Source of the DNA: Dryomyza anilis
Lineage: Eukaryota; Arthropoda; Insecta; Diptera; Dryomyzidae
Assembly (NCBI GenBank): GCA_951804985.1
Contig: OX638135.1
Span: forward strand, 43,581,057-43,645,056
Direction: 5' to 3'
DNA length: 64,000 bases
Below the pieces are notes generated by a model. It saw nothing but the letters and a program-made list of their open reading frames with translations. It ran no database searches and was not told the DNA's origin. This document shows, piece by piece, positions 44,702-55,915 of the stretch. Position 1 is the stretch's first letter; every line of letters starts with the position of its first letter. The translations under genes and the position numbers were made by a program.

Positions 44702-45770
44702 CCCGAAAAGACCAAGGGGGGGATTTTAGCAACGGCTGTGGCAATCCAATCGAAATTGGCTTGAGACGAGCATAGCACCTTCATGATGCCATCACTCGTC
44801 TCATAGCCTTTTGCGTTTGCACTGACACCGCCGGTGCTGACTAGCCGCCAAAGATGATCGGTGCAGTGTTTTACTTCTGCATCATTCATCTTTTGCTCCT
44901 TCCCCAATTTGCCAATAATCGCAACCGGAAGAGCTTTGCGAGCAGCATCACGATATGATACTGCTAGCCTACCTCTGCCAGTGGATGTTGAAGGCAGTTC
45001 ATCCGCAGCCGATCCGGAACATGAAGCACCAGTGCTCTTGCTTGTGGAAGCAATATCACTGGAAACTGTCGAGTTCAGGGAGTTACGGGGTTTCGCAGCA
45101 GCAGTGAAGGTTTTAAACTTCTTGCCATTGCGCTTCTTAGGTGCATTGGCAGCCACAATAGCAGCAGCGGATGGTCCGGCTTCAGTCGGAGTAACCTCCA
45201 CCGATCTATCGCGTTTTGCTGTGGTAGCTGGGGCAGAGAAAGCTCCAGCGTCGCCTTTAGCCTTTTCAGCCTCTTTGCGATCTTTCGCTTTATTCTTCCT
45301 TCTCCTACTCACCTGGGCATCGGACAACCTGACCTCTGTATTCAGAGATCCGGGTCCGGTCCCCAATGGAAGTTTAGCTTCCAGTTGGGCGTCGGTCTCT
45401 CTAGGATTAGATACTGGTAAGACACCACTTTCCTTCGATCGACCCATGTTTCCAAATACGTGACTGAAAGGAGCCCTGAGAGGAAACAACACTGTCGAGC
45501 AGCCATACAGTGGAGGATTAGTCGTAGGCATAGCCGAACCGACACTTTCCTCTACTTGTATGGGAACCGCTGCGTTGTCGTTATCCTCCTATAGATTCCT
45601 AGCTGTCTCATACATTTGGGAGATGCAGGGGCATGATGAACACCCTGCTACAGGAGCAGAGAGGTTCATCGTACCAGGGTTGGTTGCGTGGATTGAGGCC
45701 TCCAGAATCCTTGCCTCAGCCGCCACTTTTGTGGGTACCACCTGGAGTAGTTAAATCTTTATGTTGACCC
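44702..45770 (-). pseudogene. LINE ORF1-like protein (DUF4780-like), copy 1
   Basis: The main frame (45531-44702 on the minus strand, open to 44647) encodes a low-complexity N-terminal half rich in Ala, Ser, Thr and Lys, with basic clusters KRNGKKFK and RRRKNKAKDRKE. A globular end follows, SYRDAARKALPVAIIGKLG to ANFDWIATAVAKIPPL. This end resembles the DUF4780 region of insect LINE ORF1-type proteins, which bind nucleic acid. It is cut off at the mini-me junction. Upstream, the frame has a TAG at about 45590 and a 17-base deletion compared with copy 2. I judge it a 5' LINE fragment. Confidence 0.6.
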
Positions 45771-46037
45771 ATCGCGGTGGTATAGGGGTTTCTTTAGAGT
45801 CTGCCACCCCACCAATAAAAAAGACTATGGTAGTATTTAGTTCATTACTCATCACAAGCCTGTCTGACAAGGGTGACCGTACCAGAAACTTAAAAAAAAA
45901 GTTTCCGTCAGCTTAGCCTTATTGAGTCATTGTAACTTAAGCCCCCACACCACGTCAAGGTAACCACCACGTGGGGGAATGTACCTAGTAAAGTCTACTT
46001 TTTAATAAAAAGTTAAATGAGTTTAAACTTTATGATC
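45771..46037. other. 5' leader of the ORF1-like fragment and join to the inverted arm
   Basis: Minus-strand leader, moderately GC-rich to about 45990, then AT-rich sequence leading into the inverted arm at 46038. No ORF. Confidence 0.45.
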
Positions 46038-46054
46038 ATTATGATCAAAAATTT

Positions 46055-46205
46055 CTTGTTCTTGCATCTTGTTCTAGTTTTTGCATTTTTTTGCCAAAAC
46101 AAGAGCGAGAACAAGATCGAGATTTTCTTGCATCAACAAGATCAACATAAGAAATGCAAGAAAAAGAGCAAGAGCAATACTAACACTGCAAGAGGTGCAA
46201 GAAAA
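46055..46205. repeat. TTCTTGC-rich array (right arm, inner end)
   Basis: Degenerate TCTTGTTCTTGCATCTTG words followed by AAGAGCGAGAACAAG on the other strand. Shortened copy at 49560-49650. Confidence 0.7.
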
Positions 46206-46697
46206 GCAAGACTCTTTCGTTTTTTTACCATTTTAATGTATTTATTATGTTTTTAAGGTAATGTGAAATTAATGAAATAATGAAATTCAAAAGAATTCAT
46301 GACATTACTAAATATTGAACAACAAGTAACATGGAAAGCGGGCAAAATATTTATGAACGTGAATGTGTTCTTATTTCTTTTTTTTTTTGATTTTCAAGGC
46401 TAAAGAATATAAGCATCTTAAAAATAAGGTCTGTGAAGCACTTTTCAAGCGGTAAATAACTTCAAAAGTGCATCAAAGTCGCTGAAAAAAGATAAAATAG
46501 AAAAAACAGTGTTGTTTCTCATTTCTTCGTATCTCATTTCTTCGCTAGTTGGTGCATCAATTGTGCATATGCACTGTGCTATTCACATTATTATTTTTGT
46601 TTTACTTTTATACACAGTTTTTTTTGTTAATTGTAAAATCATGAAGTTTTTCTTAAGTTAAGTTCTATGTGCATTATTTCATTTAACTTATAAAAAT

Positions 46698-46965
46698 TTT
46701 CTTGTTCAGACAGCTTAGATATATAAGTAATCTAAATCTAAAGTTTCATTGCTCTATCTCTTCAACTTTTTCTGTAATCGTGATTTCAACAGACAGACAG
46801 AAGTACCGACAGACAGACAGACGGACATCGCTAAATCGACTAAGAAGGTCATGCTGATCAAGAATATATATATACTTTTCCATACCGGAGATGCTTTTTT
46901 CAGGGTGTTACAAACGGCGTACCAAACTGAATATACCCTTTCACTCTTAGTGTAGGGTATAATAA
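46698..46965 (+). mobile_element. mini-me-like element, 3' half
   Basis: Begins TCTTGTTCAGACAGC and ends TAGGGTATAA, collinear with 43314-43583, including the (GACA)n tract at 46790-46826. Its 5' half is absent because the tandem duplication started inside the element. Confidence 0.8.
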
Positions 46966-47718
46966 AGATTGTTTAAATGTTTCAGGAAAAATCATAGAAA
47001 CAATAAAGCAATTATTTGACACATTTTGTTGTTGTGATGCGCAAACGCAAAGCAGAATGAAATAAGTAAAATCGAATGGATGAGCGCAAGTGAGAGGACA
47101 ATAGAAATTCATATTGTTGGTTCTTTCATAAAACTGATATTCCTTGTACTAAAAAAAACTATTTCATTTAATTTACAATGTAATTTAAAAGTTTTATTTA
47201 ATAAAAAATAATTCAAATTTACATATATAAATTATCTTTATTATAAAATATTCATATAAAATTTATATCTATATATTTACATTGAAAACTTTAATAAAAG
47301 GATCATCCGCTGTGTGCAACGTTGTGCAACATCGAGCAACATCTGGCAACCAGTATTTGCTACCGCATTTGGAGTACTAAAAACGGTTGTTGTTCAAAAC
47401 TTGTCTGTCTTTATAATATAAAGTCTTTGCTATAGGTCTTACGCAGCCGCGTTGAACACTTCGCGAACCATTGCTGTCGGTACTGAATATGAACTACGAC
47501 AGTAATTCGCAGCAACCGAACAATGATCGACTACAAAAAAGTTGTTTGAAAAACCGTGATCCTGTGGTGATGTTGCGCAAAGAGCTTAAAGAACATTTTT
47601 AAACTTTTAACGACTATTTTCAATAACATTATTATTACTCCAAGTGTAAAAAGATATCACTCAATTTTCATTTTTTATTTAATTTAAAATCTCTTACTGA
47701 AATTACCGTAAAAGTAAA
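46966..47718. other. Spacer of the tandem unit, copy 2
   Basis: Collinear with 43584-44341 with few differences. No recognised gene. Confidence 0.5.
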
Positions 47719-48088
47719 CCAGTTGGGAAGGTTAGATCACATGGGAAATTTTAAAGTAGGTGTAATTATGATGGTTAGGATTATCAAAATTATAGTCGGT
47801 CTAAGCCGACTATAAATACCCTACACATATGTGTGGTTACCATTCAAAGTGATATATAGGTCACCAGGGTATACGAATCCTGAAAATAACTACAAACATT
47901 CAATCGCTGAAGAATTTCCATTCATTTGATACCCATATTTACAAATGGGAAGGTGTACCGAAGTTCGATTTTTTTTTGTGAACCACAAGTCTTTTCGCCG
48001 GAAAACATTATTATCATGTATTTGAGCATGATGTCAATATATATTTGAGCAAAAAAGTTTACCTAAGCACGTATACATAAAGATTGAT
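47719..48088 (+). mobile_element. mini-me-like element, 5' half (copy 2)
   Basis: Collinear with 44342-44701, with the full TAGTCGGTCTAAGCCGACTA hairpin that copy 1 has partly lost. Stops at the same join with the ORF1-like gene, so the join predates the tandem duplication. Confidence 0.75.
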
Positions 48089-49282
48089 CCCAAAAAGACC
48101 AAGGGGGGGATTTTAGCAACGGCTGTGGCAATCCAATCGAAATTGGCTTGCGACGTGCATAGCACCTTCATGATGCCATCACTCGTCTCATAGCCTTTTG
48201 CGTTTGCACTGACACCGCCGGTGCTGACTAGCCGCCAAAGATGATCGGTGCAGTGTTTTACTTCTGCATCATTCATCTTTTGCTCCTTCCCCAATAATCG
48301 CAACCGGAAGAGCTTTGCGAGCAGCATCACGATATGATACTGCTAGCCTACCTCTGCCAGTGGATGTTGAAGGCAGTTCATCCGCAGCCGATCCGGAACA
48401 TGAAGCACCAGTGCTTGTGGAAGCAATATCACTGGAAACTGTCGAGTTCAGGGAGTTACGGGGTTTCGCAGCAGCAGTGAAGGTTTTAAACTTCTTGCCA
48501 TTGCGCTTCTCAGGTGCATTGGCAGCCACAACAGCATCAGCGGATGGTCCGGCTTCAGTCGGAGTAACCTCCACCGATCTATCGCGTTTTGCTGTGGTAG
48601 CTGGGGAAGAGAAAGCTCCAGCGTCGCCTTTAGTCTTTTCAGCCTCTTTGCGATCTTTTTTTTGGTGGGTCGTTATCCTCCTTCGCTTTATTCTTCCTTC
48701 TCCTACTCACCTGGGCATCGGACAACCTGACCTCTGTATTCAGGGATCCGGGTCCGGTCTCCAATGGAAGTTTAGCTTCGCTTTATTCTTCCTTCTCCTT
48801 CTCACCTGGGCATCGGACAACCTGACCTCTGTATTCAGAGATCCGGGTCCGGTCTCCAATGGAAGTTTAGCTTCCAGATGGGCGTCGGTCTCTCTAGGAT
48901 AAGATACTGGTAAGACACCACTTTCCTTCGATCTACCCATGTTTCCAAATACGTGACTGAAAGGAGCCCTGAGAGGAAACAACACTGTCGAGCAGCCATA
49001 CAGTGGAGGATTAGTCGTAGGCATAGCCGAACCGACACTTTCCTCTACTTGTATGGGAACCGCTGCGTTGTCGTTATCCTCCTATAGATTCCTAGCTGTC
49101 TCATAAATTTGGGAGATGCAGGGGCATGATGAACCCCCTGCTACAGGAGCAGAGGGGTTCATCGTACCAGGGTTGGTTGCGTGGATTGAGGCCTCCAGAA
49201 TCCTTGCCTCAGCCGCCGAAGCGGGTGGATTGCCACTTTTGTAGGTACCACCTGGAGTAGTTAAATCTTTATGTTGACCCAT
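48089..49282 (-). pseudogene. LINE ORF1-like protein (DUF4780-like), copy 2
   Basis: Better upstream end than copy 1: a frame from 49282 (MGQHKDLTTPGGTYKSGN) runs 66 codons to a TAG, and the same frame continues as EDNDNAAVPIQVEES into the main ORF. Further down it is broken by a direct duplication of about 95 bases (48684 and 48779) with an extra inserted stretch, and by a short deletion near 48295 that shifts the frame before the globular end (MNDAEVKHCTDHLWRLV). The TAG is in both copies, so it predates the duplication. Confidence 0.6.
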
Positions 49283-50009
49283 CGCGGTGGTATAGGGGTT
49301 TCTTTAGAGTCTGCCACCCCACCAATAAAAAAGACTATGGTGGTATTTAGTTCATTACTCATCACAAGCCTGTCTGACAAGGGTGACCGTACCAGAAACT
49401 TAAAAAAAAAGTTTCCGTAAGCTTAGCCTTATTGAGTCATTGTAACTTAAGCCCCTACACCACGTCAAGGTAACCACCACGTGGGGGAATGTACCTAGTA
49501 AAGTCTACTTTTTAATAAAAAGTTAAATGAGTTTAAACTTTATGATCATTATGATCAAAAATTTCTTGTTCTTGCATCTTGTTCTAGTTTTTGAAAAAGA
49601 GCAAGAGCAATACTAACACTGCAAGAGGTTCAAGAAAAGCAAGACTCTTTCGTTTTTTTACCATTTTAATGTATTTATTATGTTTTTAAGGTAATGTGAA
49701 ATTAATGAAATAATGAAATTCAAAAGAATTCATGACATTACTAAATATTGAACAACAAGTAACATTGAAAGCGGGCAAAATATTTATGAACGTGAATGTG
49801 TTCTTATTTCTTTTTTTTTGATTTTCAAGGCGTAAGAATATAAGCATCTTAAAAATAAGGTCTGTGAAGCACTTTTCAAGCGGTAAATAACTTCAAAAGT
49901 GCATCAAAGTCGCTGAAAAAAGATAAAATAGAAAAAACAGTGTTGTTTCTCATTTCTTCGCTAGTTGGTGCATCAATTGTGCATATGCACTGTGCTATTC
50001 ACATTATTA

Positions 50010-50745
50010 TTATACCCTACACTAAGAGTGAAAGGGTATATTCAGTTTGGTACGCCGTTTGTAACACCCAGAAGAAAGCATCTCCGGTATGGAAAAGTAT
50101 ATATATTCTTGATCAGCATGACCTCCTGAGTCGATTTAGCGATGTCCGCCTGTCCGTCTGTCTGTCCGTCTGTCTGTCTGTCCGTCTGTCTGTCCGTCTG
50201 TCTGTTGAAATCCCTAAGACTTTTAAAATTGAAGAGCTAGATAAATGAAACTTATAACTTAGATTACTAATATACCTACGCTGTATGTGCGAAAAAATTG
50301 GCGAGATCGGTCCATTGTGACCTATGATCCGACCACTTATGTTCAAATACCACATATAAAATGTATATATAAAGATCAATTTTTATGTATACGTGCTTAG
50401 GTAAACTTTGTTGGTCAAATATATATTGACATCATGCTCAAATACATGATAATAATGTTTTCCGACGAAAAGACTTGTGGTTCACAAAAAAAAAATCGAA
50501 ATTCGGTACACCTACCCATTTGTAAATATGGGTATCAAATGAATGGAAATTCTTCAGTGATTGAATGTTTGTAGTTATTTTCAGGATTCGTATACCCTGG
50601 TGACCTATATATCACTTTGAATGGTAACCACACATATGTGTAGGGTATTTATAGTCGGCTTAGACCGACTATAATTTTGATAATCCTAACTATCATAATT
50701 ACACCTACTTTAAAATTTCCCATGTGATCTAACCTTCCCAACTGG
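50010..50745 (-). mobile_element. mini-me-like element, inverted and complete
   Basis: On the minus strand runs CCAGTTGGGAAGG to TAGGGTATAA, the same ends as 42865-43583. The (GTCY)n tract is longer here (50145-50205, GTCTGTCCGTCTG words). It sits in unit 2 of the tandem duplication, and unit 1 at about 46595 has the uninterrupted site. No target duplication is seen. Confidence 0.8.
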
Positions 50746-51057
50746 TTTTTGTTTTACTTTTATACACAGTTTTTTTTGTTAATTGTAAAATCATGAAGTT
50801 TTTCTTAAGTTAAGTTCTATGTGCATTATTTCATTTAACTTATAAAAACAAAAAAAAATATATATATGAATATTTTCACAGTGTACCTCATTTAGCTGAT
50901 ATTGCTTTTCTGTTTTTTTTCACAAATCCGCTGATTCGTTTGAATGTCCAAGCTTTTGATATAATTTTTGGCAGGAAATTTTTTTGTTTCACAAATAAAG
51001 TGTATTGTTGTTGCCAACTAGAAAGCTGTTCTATATACATGTAGTGTGGTGCCTTGT

Positions 51058-51125
51058 GACTGTCTGTTGTCATGCGTCTGTCCGTTGTCATGCGTCTGTC
51101 TGTTGTCATGCGTCTGTTTTTTGCC
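51058..51125. repeat. 19-base minisatellite (right arm)
   Basis: TTGTCATGCGTCTGTCTG or a close variant repeated three to four times. Inverted partner of 32900-32985. Confidence 0.8.
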
Positions 51126-51592
51126 ATGCGATGATACAGGATAGCAACGAAGAGTTGTCGTTGTGTATACGCATCGTAATTCGTTATTGTTGTATTATCT
51201 TCTTTTGGTTAGTGTTCGTTATGTAGCGTTTGAGTTTGTGTTCGCAAAGATATATGTTACCCTGCAAGATATTATTTGTGTTTTCTTGACATACGGCACG
51301 TGTAGCATACGGATTTTTTTAATCTCTGACGAAAACAGAAATATGCCTATACGAAATATTCCTTAAATTTATTATGAATGTATATGTTCATTTTATTATG
51401 GCCTTGAGATTTTGAATTGTCTCGTCAACAGCACTTGATTCATACAATTATTTTTTATTAGTTAATTCATGTTAAAATATAATTCAAATTTTTATGTTAT
51501 TGGATTTTGTTAGTAAAATAATTTATTTTTTGTTGAAGAAATTTAAAATATGGAAAATAAGTAACTTAAATACAATAAGTGTTCAAATTCTA

Positions 51593-52117
51593 CACCCAGA
51601 AAAAAATCATGGTAAATTGATAGTATTTCAATAGAAAAACAATAATTTATACCATTAAAATTGGTCAATAGGATGCGTCCCATCAGTTCAGTATTATTGA
51701 AACTCTTAATACAATGTGTGATTGTACCATAAATTTTATAATGTGATATTGTAATGTCAATAAGAAAGACCTATAAAAATTTAATGATACGTATTATTAA
51801 TTTTATGGTATAGTCGAATTACATTTTCCTAATAATTTATTAAAACAAAAATGTACTTTAGTTAATTTATTGTATATATTATTTTATTTAAATGTCGAAA
51901 TTTATATTCACTTTTACAACACACACATAAAAAGACACTTCTTGCTGCAAAAGGTTATAACACATTTAATGTTTGCTTTGGTTTCCAATAATTGATTGTA
52001 GTACTTGAGTCTGCAGTTATTTTTGAGTCCGTTGCCATAATATAAGTTCGATGTATTATTTATTTTCTGTAATAAATAAAAATATAAAGTACTTAATGGT
52101 ACATTTTCTTCTGAGTG
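51593..52117. mobile_element. MITE with TA target duplication
   Basis: Ends CACCCAGAAAAAAAT and ATTTTCTTCTGAGTG are imperfect inverted repeats, with TA on both sides (51591-51592, 52118-52119). The left arm of the large inverted repeat at about 32600 has the unoccupied site with a single TA. Size 525 bases, no ORF. TA targeting suggests a Tc1/mariner-type source of transposase. Confidence 0.82.
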
Positions 52118-52194
52118 TATTCGTTTTCTTAATTAATATGCAGTTTAAAATATTTGTCGTCGATCTTTTATTTAAAATTTAAAAAGTAAAGTTT

Positions 52195-52330
52195 TGCAAG
52201 ATTCTTGCAAGCAAGAGCAAGAAAGGTATTGCAAGAACAAGCTCATATGTTCCTATGCCAGGAAAAGAGGAAGACTAAGCGTGCAAGAACTAGAGCAAGA
52301 ACAAGATAACCAAGAACAAGATAACCATTA
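52195..52330. repeat. TTCTTGC-rich array (right arm, outer)
   Basis: Mostly GCAAGAGCAAGAAAGG and AAGAACAAGATAACC words. Inverted partner of 32415-32525. Confidence 0.65.
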
Positions 52331-52499
52331 TTGCAAATGATCTTCACTATTTATGGTTTACTAAAATCTTAAAATATTTTACTTTAAATTTTGACAAAAA
52401 TTGGATTTGAATTGTAATATCTCTTCAACTTTAGAAGTTAACTGATTGATTTTTTTTTGTTTGGTAAATATTTGCATACACGTTATTCTATGTAAGGAC

Positions 52500-53460
<961 letters not shown>

Positions 53461-53462
53461 CT

Positions 53463-53463
<1 letters not shown>

Positions 53464-53515
<52 letters not shown>
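53464..53515. repeat. (TA)n microsatellite
   Basis: About 26 TA units. The flank 53516-53610 recurs inverted at 62345-62470, also beside (TA)n, so both belong to one dispersed repeat. Confidence 0.9.
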
Positions 53516-53519
<4 letters not shown>

Positions 53520-53615
53520 TTATAGAAATATTTGTTTGAAAGTAATAAAAAAATAATACAAAATTACCATACATGTATTACGAATGAAGTGTAATAAAAT
53601 TATTGTTTAGATCAG

Positions 53616-53700
53616 GCATGTCGAACTCATTTGGCATCACAGGCCGCATTGGCAATTCAAAAGATGAGGCGGACCGCATTTGTGTACCATATTAAAAAAT
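53616..53700 (+). mobile_element. hAT-type end fragment
   Basis: CAGGCATGTCGAACTCATTT followed by GGCCGCATTGG and GGCGGACCGCA has the style of hAT element ends (CAGGGGTGTCAAACTCA-type with a GGGCCGC stretch). I do not find the opposite end, so this would be a truncated copy. Confidence 0.4.
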
Positions 53701-54550
53701 TGCTCATTTTTTACATTTTGTAAAACAACACAATGTTAAGATTATAAAATTTTCAATTGATCTTCGTTAAAGCGTCGCAGGCGAAATTGTTTTGCATAAA
53801 ATGATGCGATTTTTGTCTGTTAGAATATATCAAAAAAATGTCCTAACTTCTTTGATTCTGCAAAAATGTTGTCTAAGGTATGTACAATAAAATATATTTG
53901 AAACACTAGACAAAATTTTATAAAACAGACAGTTGACAATCATCCAAAATTGTTGCTAATTTTTATGTCGTCAAAATCGTACGATATTGAATTATATCTC
54001 GTACCGATATAGTTCAAAAACTGCAAAAATAGTTCAAAGCGACATATCGCAGTTTTTTTCGAAACGATAATAAAAACGATTCTGAATTAATAGTTCAAAT
54101 ATATCGATATTTTTTGGATAAACATTGCCATATCGATGTGGAAATATGTTTAAATATCCTAAAATAATATTTTACTCCACGAAAATTACGAAATTTTAAG
54201 AATTAGAATTAAGATTGGATTTTTGTTATCCAATATAGTTCGAAAAAAATTAGAGGCATATATCACATGGCAGACTAGTTACCAAATTTTTCAGATTTTC
54301 GGTAGAAGCAATACTTAAACATATTGAAAAAGTTTGTTTTTTAAAATACCGTATATAAATTTGATAATTGAATAAATTTGATAATTGAATAAATTTGAAA
54401 AGTTTTCCTTTTTATGAATAATTAATTTAAATTGGAAGGACAATGACCACTGATTGGATGTTTGGATTTAGGAGTTATGACGAAGTTTGTTTTATTATCC
54501 TTAAAACGAGATTTGCAGCATTCTACGAACAATGTTTTTTTTCTACAACC
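53701..54550. other. AT-rich repeat flanking the RTE insertion
   Basis: No coding pattern. From about 54160 it is a diverged direct repeat of 63040-63400 (shared words such as CACATGGCAGACT). Bases 54362-54385 hold a small tandem repeat TTTGATAATTGAATAAA. Confidence 0.55.
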
Positions 54551-54551
54551 A

Positions 54552-54566
54552 CAAAAAGGGATTACT
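54552..54566. repeat. RTE target duplication, left
   Basis: CAAAAAGGGATTACT here equals 57886-57900. Confidence 0.85.
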
Positions 54567-54895
54567 TACTTATTAAATGGCCCTTACAACCGTGGATCGG
54601 TTTTGGCCGCTGAGATGAAGCCGCGCCAGTCGGATCTGCTTTGCGCGCGCTGACGCCAGTTAGAAATACCAAGCGTTGCCAGGTTGTCCTCAACTTGGTC
54701 TTTCCAACGCAGATTTGGACGCCCTCTTCTACGCTGTCCACCTTCGAGTTTCGATTCAAGCACCTTCTTGGCTGGAGTGTTTTCATCCATTCGTTCGACA
54801 TGACCTAGCCAGCGAAGCCGCTGGATCTTGATGCGCTTGACTATGTCAATGTCGTCGAATAACTCATACAGCTCGTGGTTCATCCTGATTCGATA
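54567..54895 (-). pseudogene. RTE protein C-terminal end
   Basis: Frame 54883-54584 gives RLRWLGHVERMDENTPAKK, RRRGRPNLRWKDQVEDNL and SNWRQRAQSRSDWRGF, the usual C-terminal region of RTE proteins. A TAG at about 54896 separates it in frame from the RT, so it is a single nonsense break. Confidence 0.85.
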
Positions 54896-55915
54896 CTAGT
54901 TAGCAAAGCAGATAGGGCCAAAGATTTTACGGAGAATTTTTCTCTCGAACGCTCCCAGTACTCTCTCATCGGTGGTGGCCAGCGTCCATGTTTCTGCACC
55001 ATAAAGTAGGACGGGCATGATGAGTGACTTGTAGAGCGTTATTTTTGTCCGGCGAGAGAGGGCTCTGCTTCTCAATTGCCTACTGAGCCCAAAGTAGCAC
55101 CTGTTGGCACGAGTTATTCTCCGTTTGATCTCCAGGCTGACGTCGTTGTTGCTGTTTACGCTGGATCCCAGATAGACGAAGTCCTTCACAATGTCGAACT
55201 TGTGGGTGTCAAAATCAGCTTTTTGTCCAAGACGCACGGACTCTTTTTTGCTTGTTGACACAAGGAACTTCGTCTTGTCTTCGTTCACCGCTAGACCCAT
55301 TCGACGCGACTCTTTCTCCAATCTGGAGAATGCTGCGCTGACTGCTCGTGTGCTCCTGCCAATGATATCAATATCGTCGGCATATGCGAGCAGCATGACA
55401 CTTTTGTTGAGGATAGTGCCGCTTTGACGGAGTTCGGCAGCTCGAACTATTTTCTCCATCAATAAGTTAAAAAAGTCGCACGATAGGGAGTCACCCTGTC
55501 TGAAATCTCGTTCGGTATGAAATGGCTCGGAGAGGTCTTTTCCTATTCTCACTGAGCAACGTGTGTTGCTCAGGGTCATCCTGCAAAGCCTTATAAGTTT
55601 CGCAGGTATACCGAACTCAGACATTGCGGCGTATAATCGTTCCCTTATCGGAGTGTCGAAGGCGGCTTTATAGTCGACTAATAGGTGGTAGGTGTCGATC
55701 TGTTTTTCTAGGGTCTTTTCCTGGATTAGGCGCAATGTGAAAATCTGGTCTATGGTGGACTTTCCAGGTCTGAAGCCGCACTGATAAGGTCCAATCAGTC
55801 TGTTGACGATGGGCTTCAGTCTTTCACATAATACGCTCGATAGAACCTTGTATGCGATATTGAGTAGGCTGATCCCACGGTAGTTGGCGCAGATAGTGGG
55901 ATCCCCTTTTTAAGG
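54896..55915 (-). pseudogene. RTE reverse transcriptase
   Basis: RT core with PYQCGFRPGKSTIDQIF (about 55790), VDYKAAFDTPIRER, RQGDSLSCDFFNLLMEK, and the catalytic YADD (55373-55384). It continues with a thumb region LGSSVNSNNDVSLEIKRR and LLYGAETWTL. In RTE-clade LINEs this enzyme primes on the nicked target. One missing base near 55910 puts it out of frame with the endonuclease part. Confidence 0.9.

Larger units (their letters stand above)
43314..50846. repeat. 3.38-kb tandem duplication
   Basis: Unit 1 (43314-46697) and unit 2 (46698-50846) are collinear, starting TCTTGTTCAGACAGC in the 3' half of a mini-me element and running through spacer, mini-me 5' half, ORF1-like gene and TCTTGC array. 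Unit 2 is longer because of a mini-me insertion (50010-50745) and has its own indels. The junction at 46697/46698 joins ACTTATAAAAA to the mini-me 3' half. Confidence 0.85.

Noticed and set aside
44861..45463. 200-codon plus-strand frame opposite the ORF1-like gene
   Set aside because: The minus-strand frame has the recognisable globular end and basic clusters. The plus frame is rich in Ser, Ala and Leu without known motifs and is a shadow.
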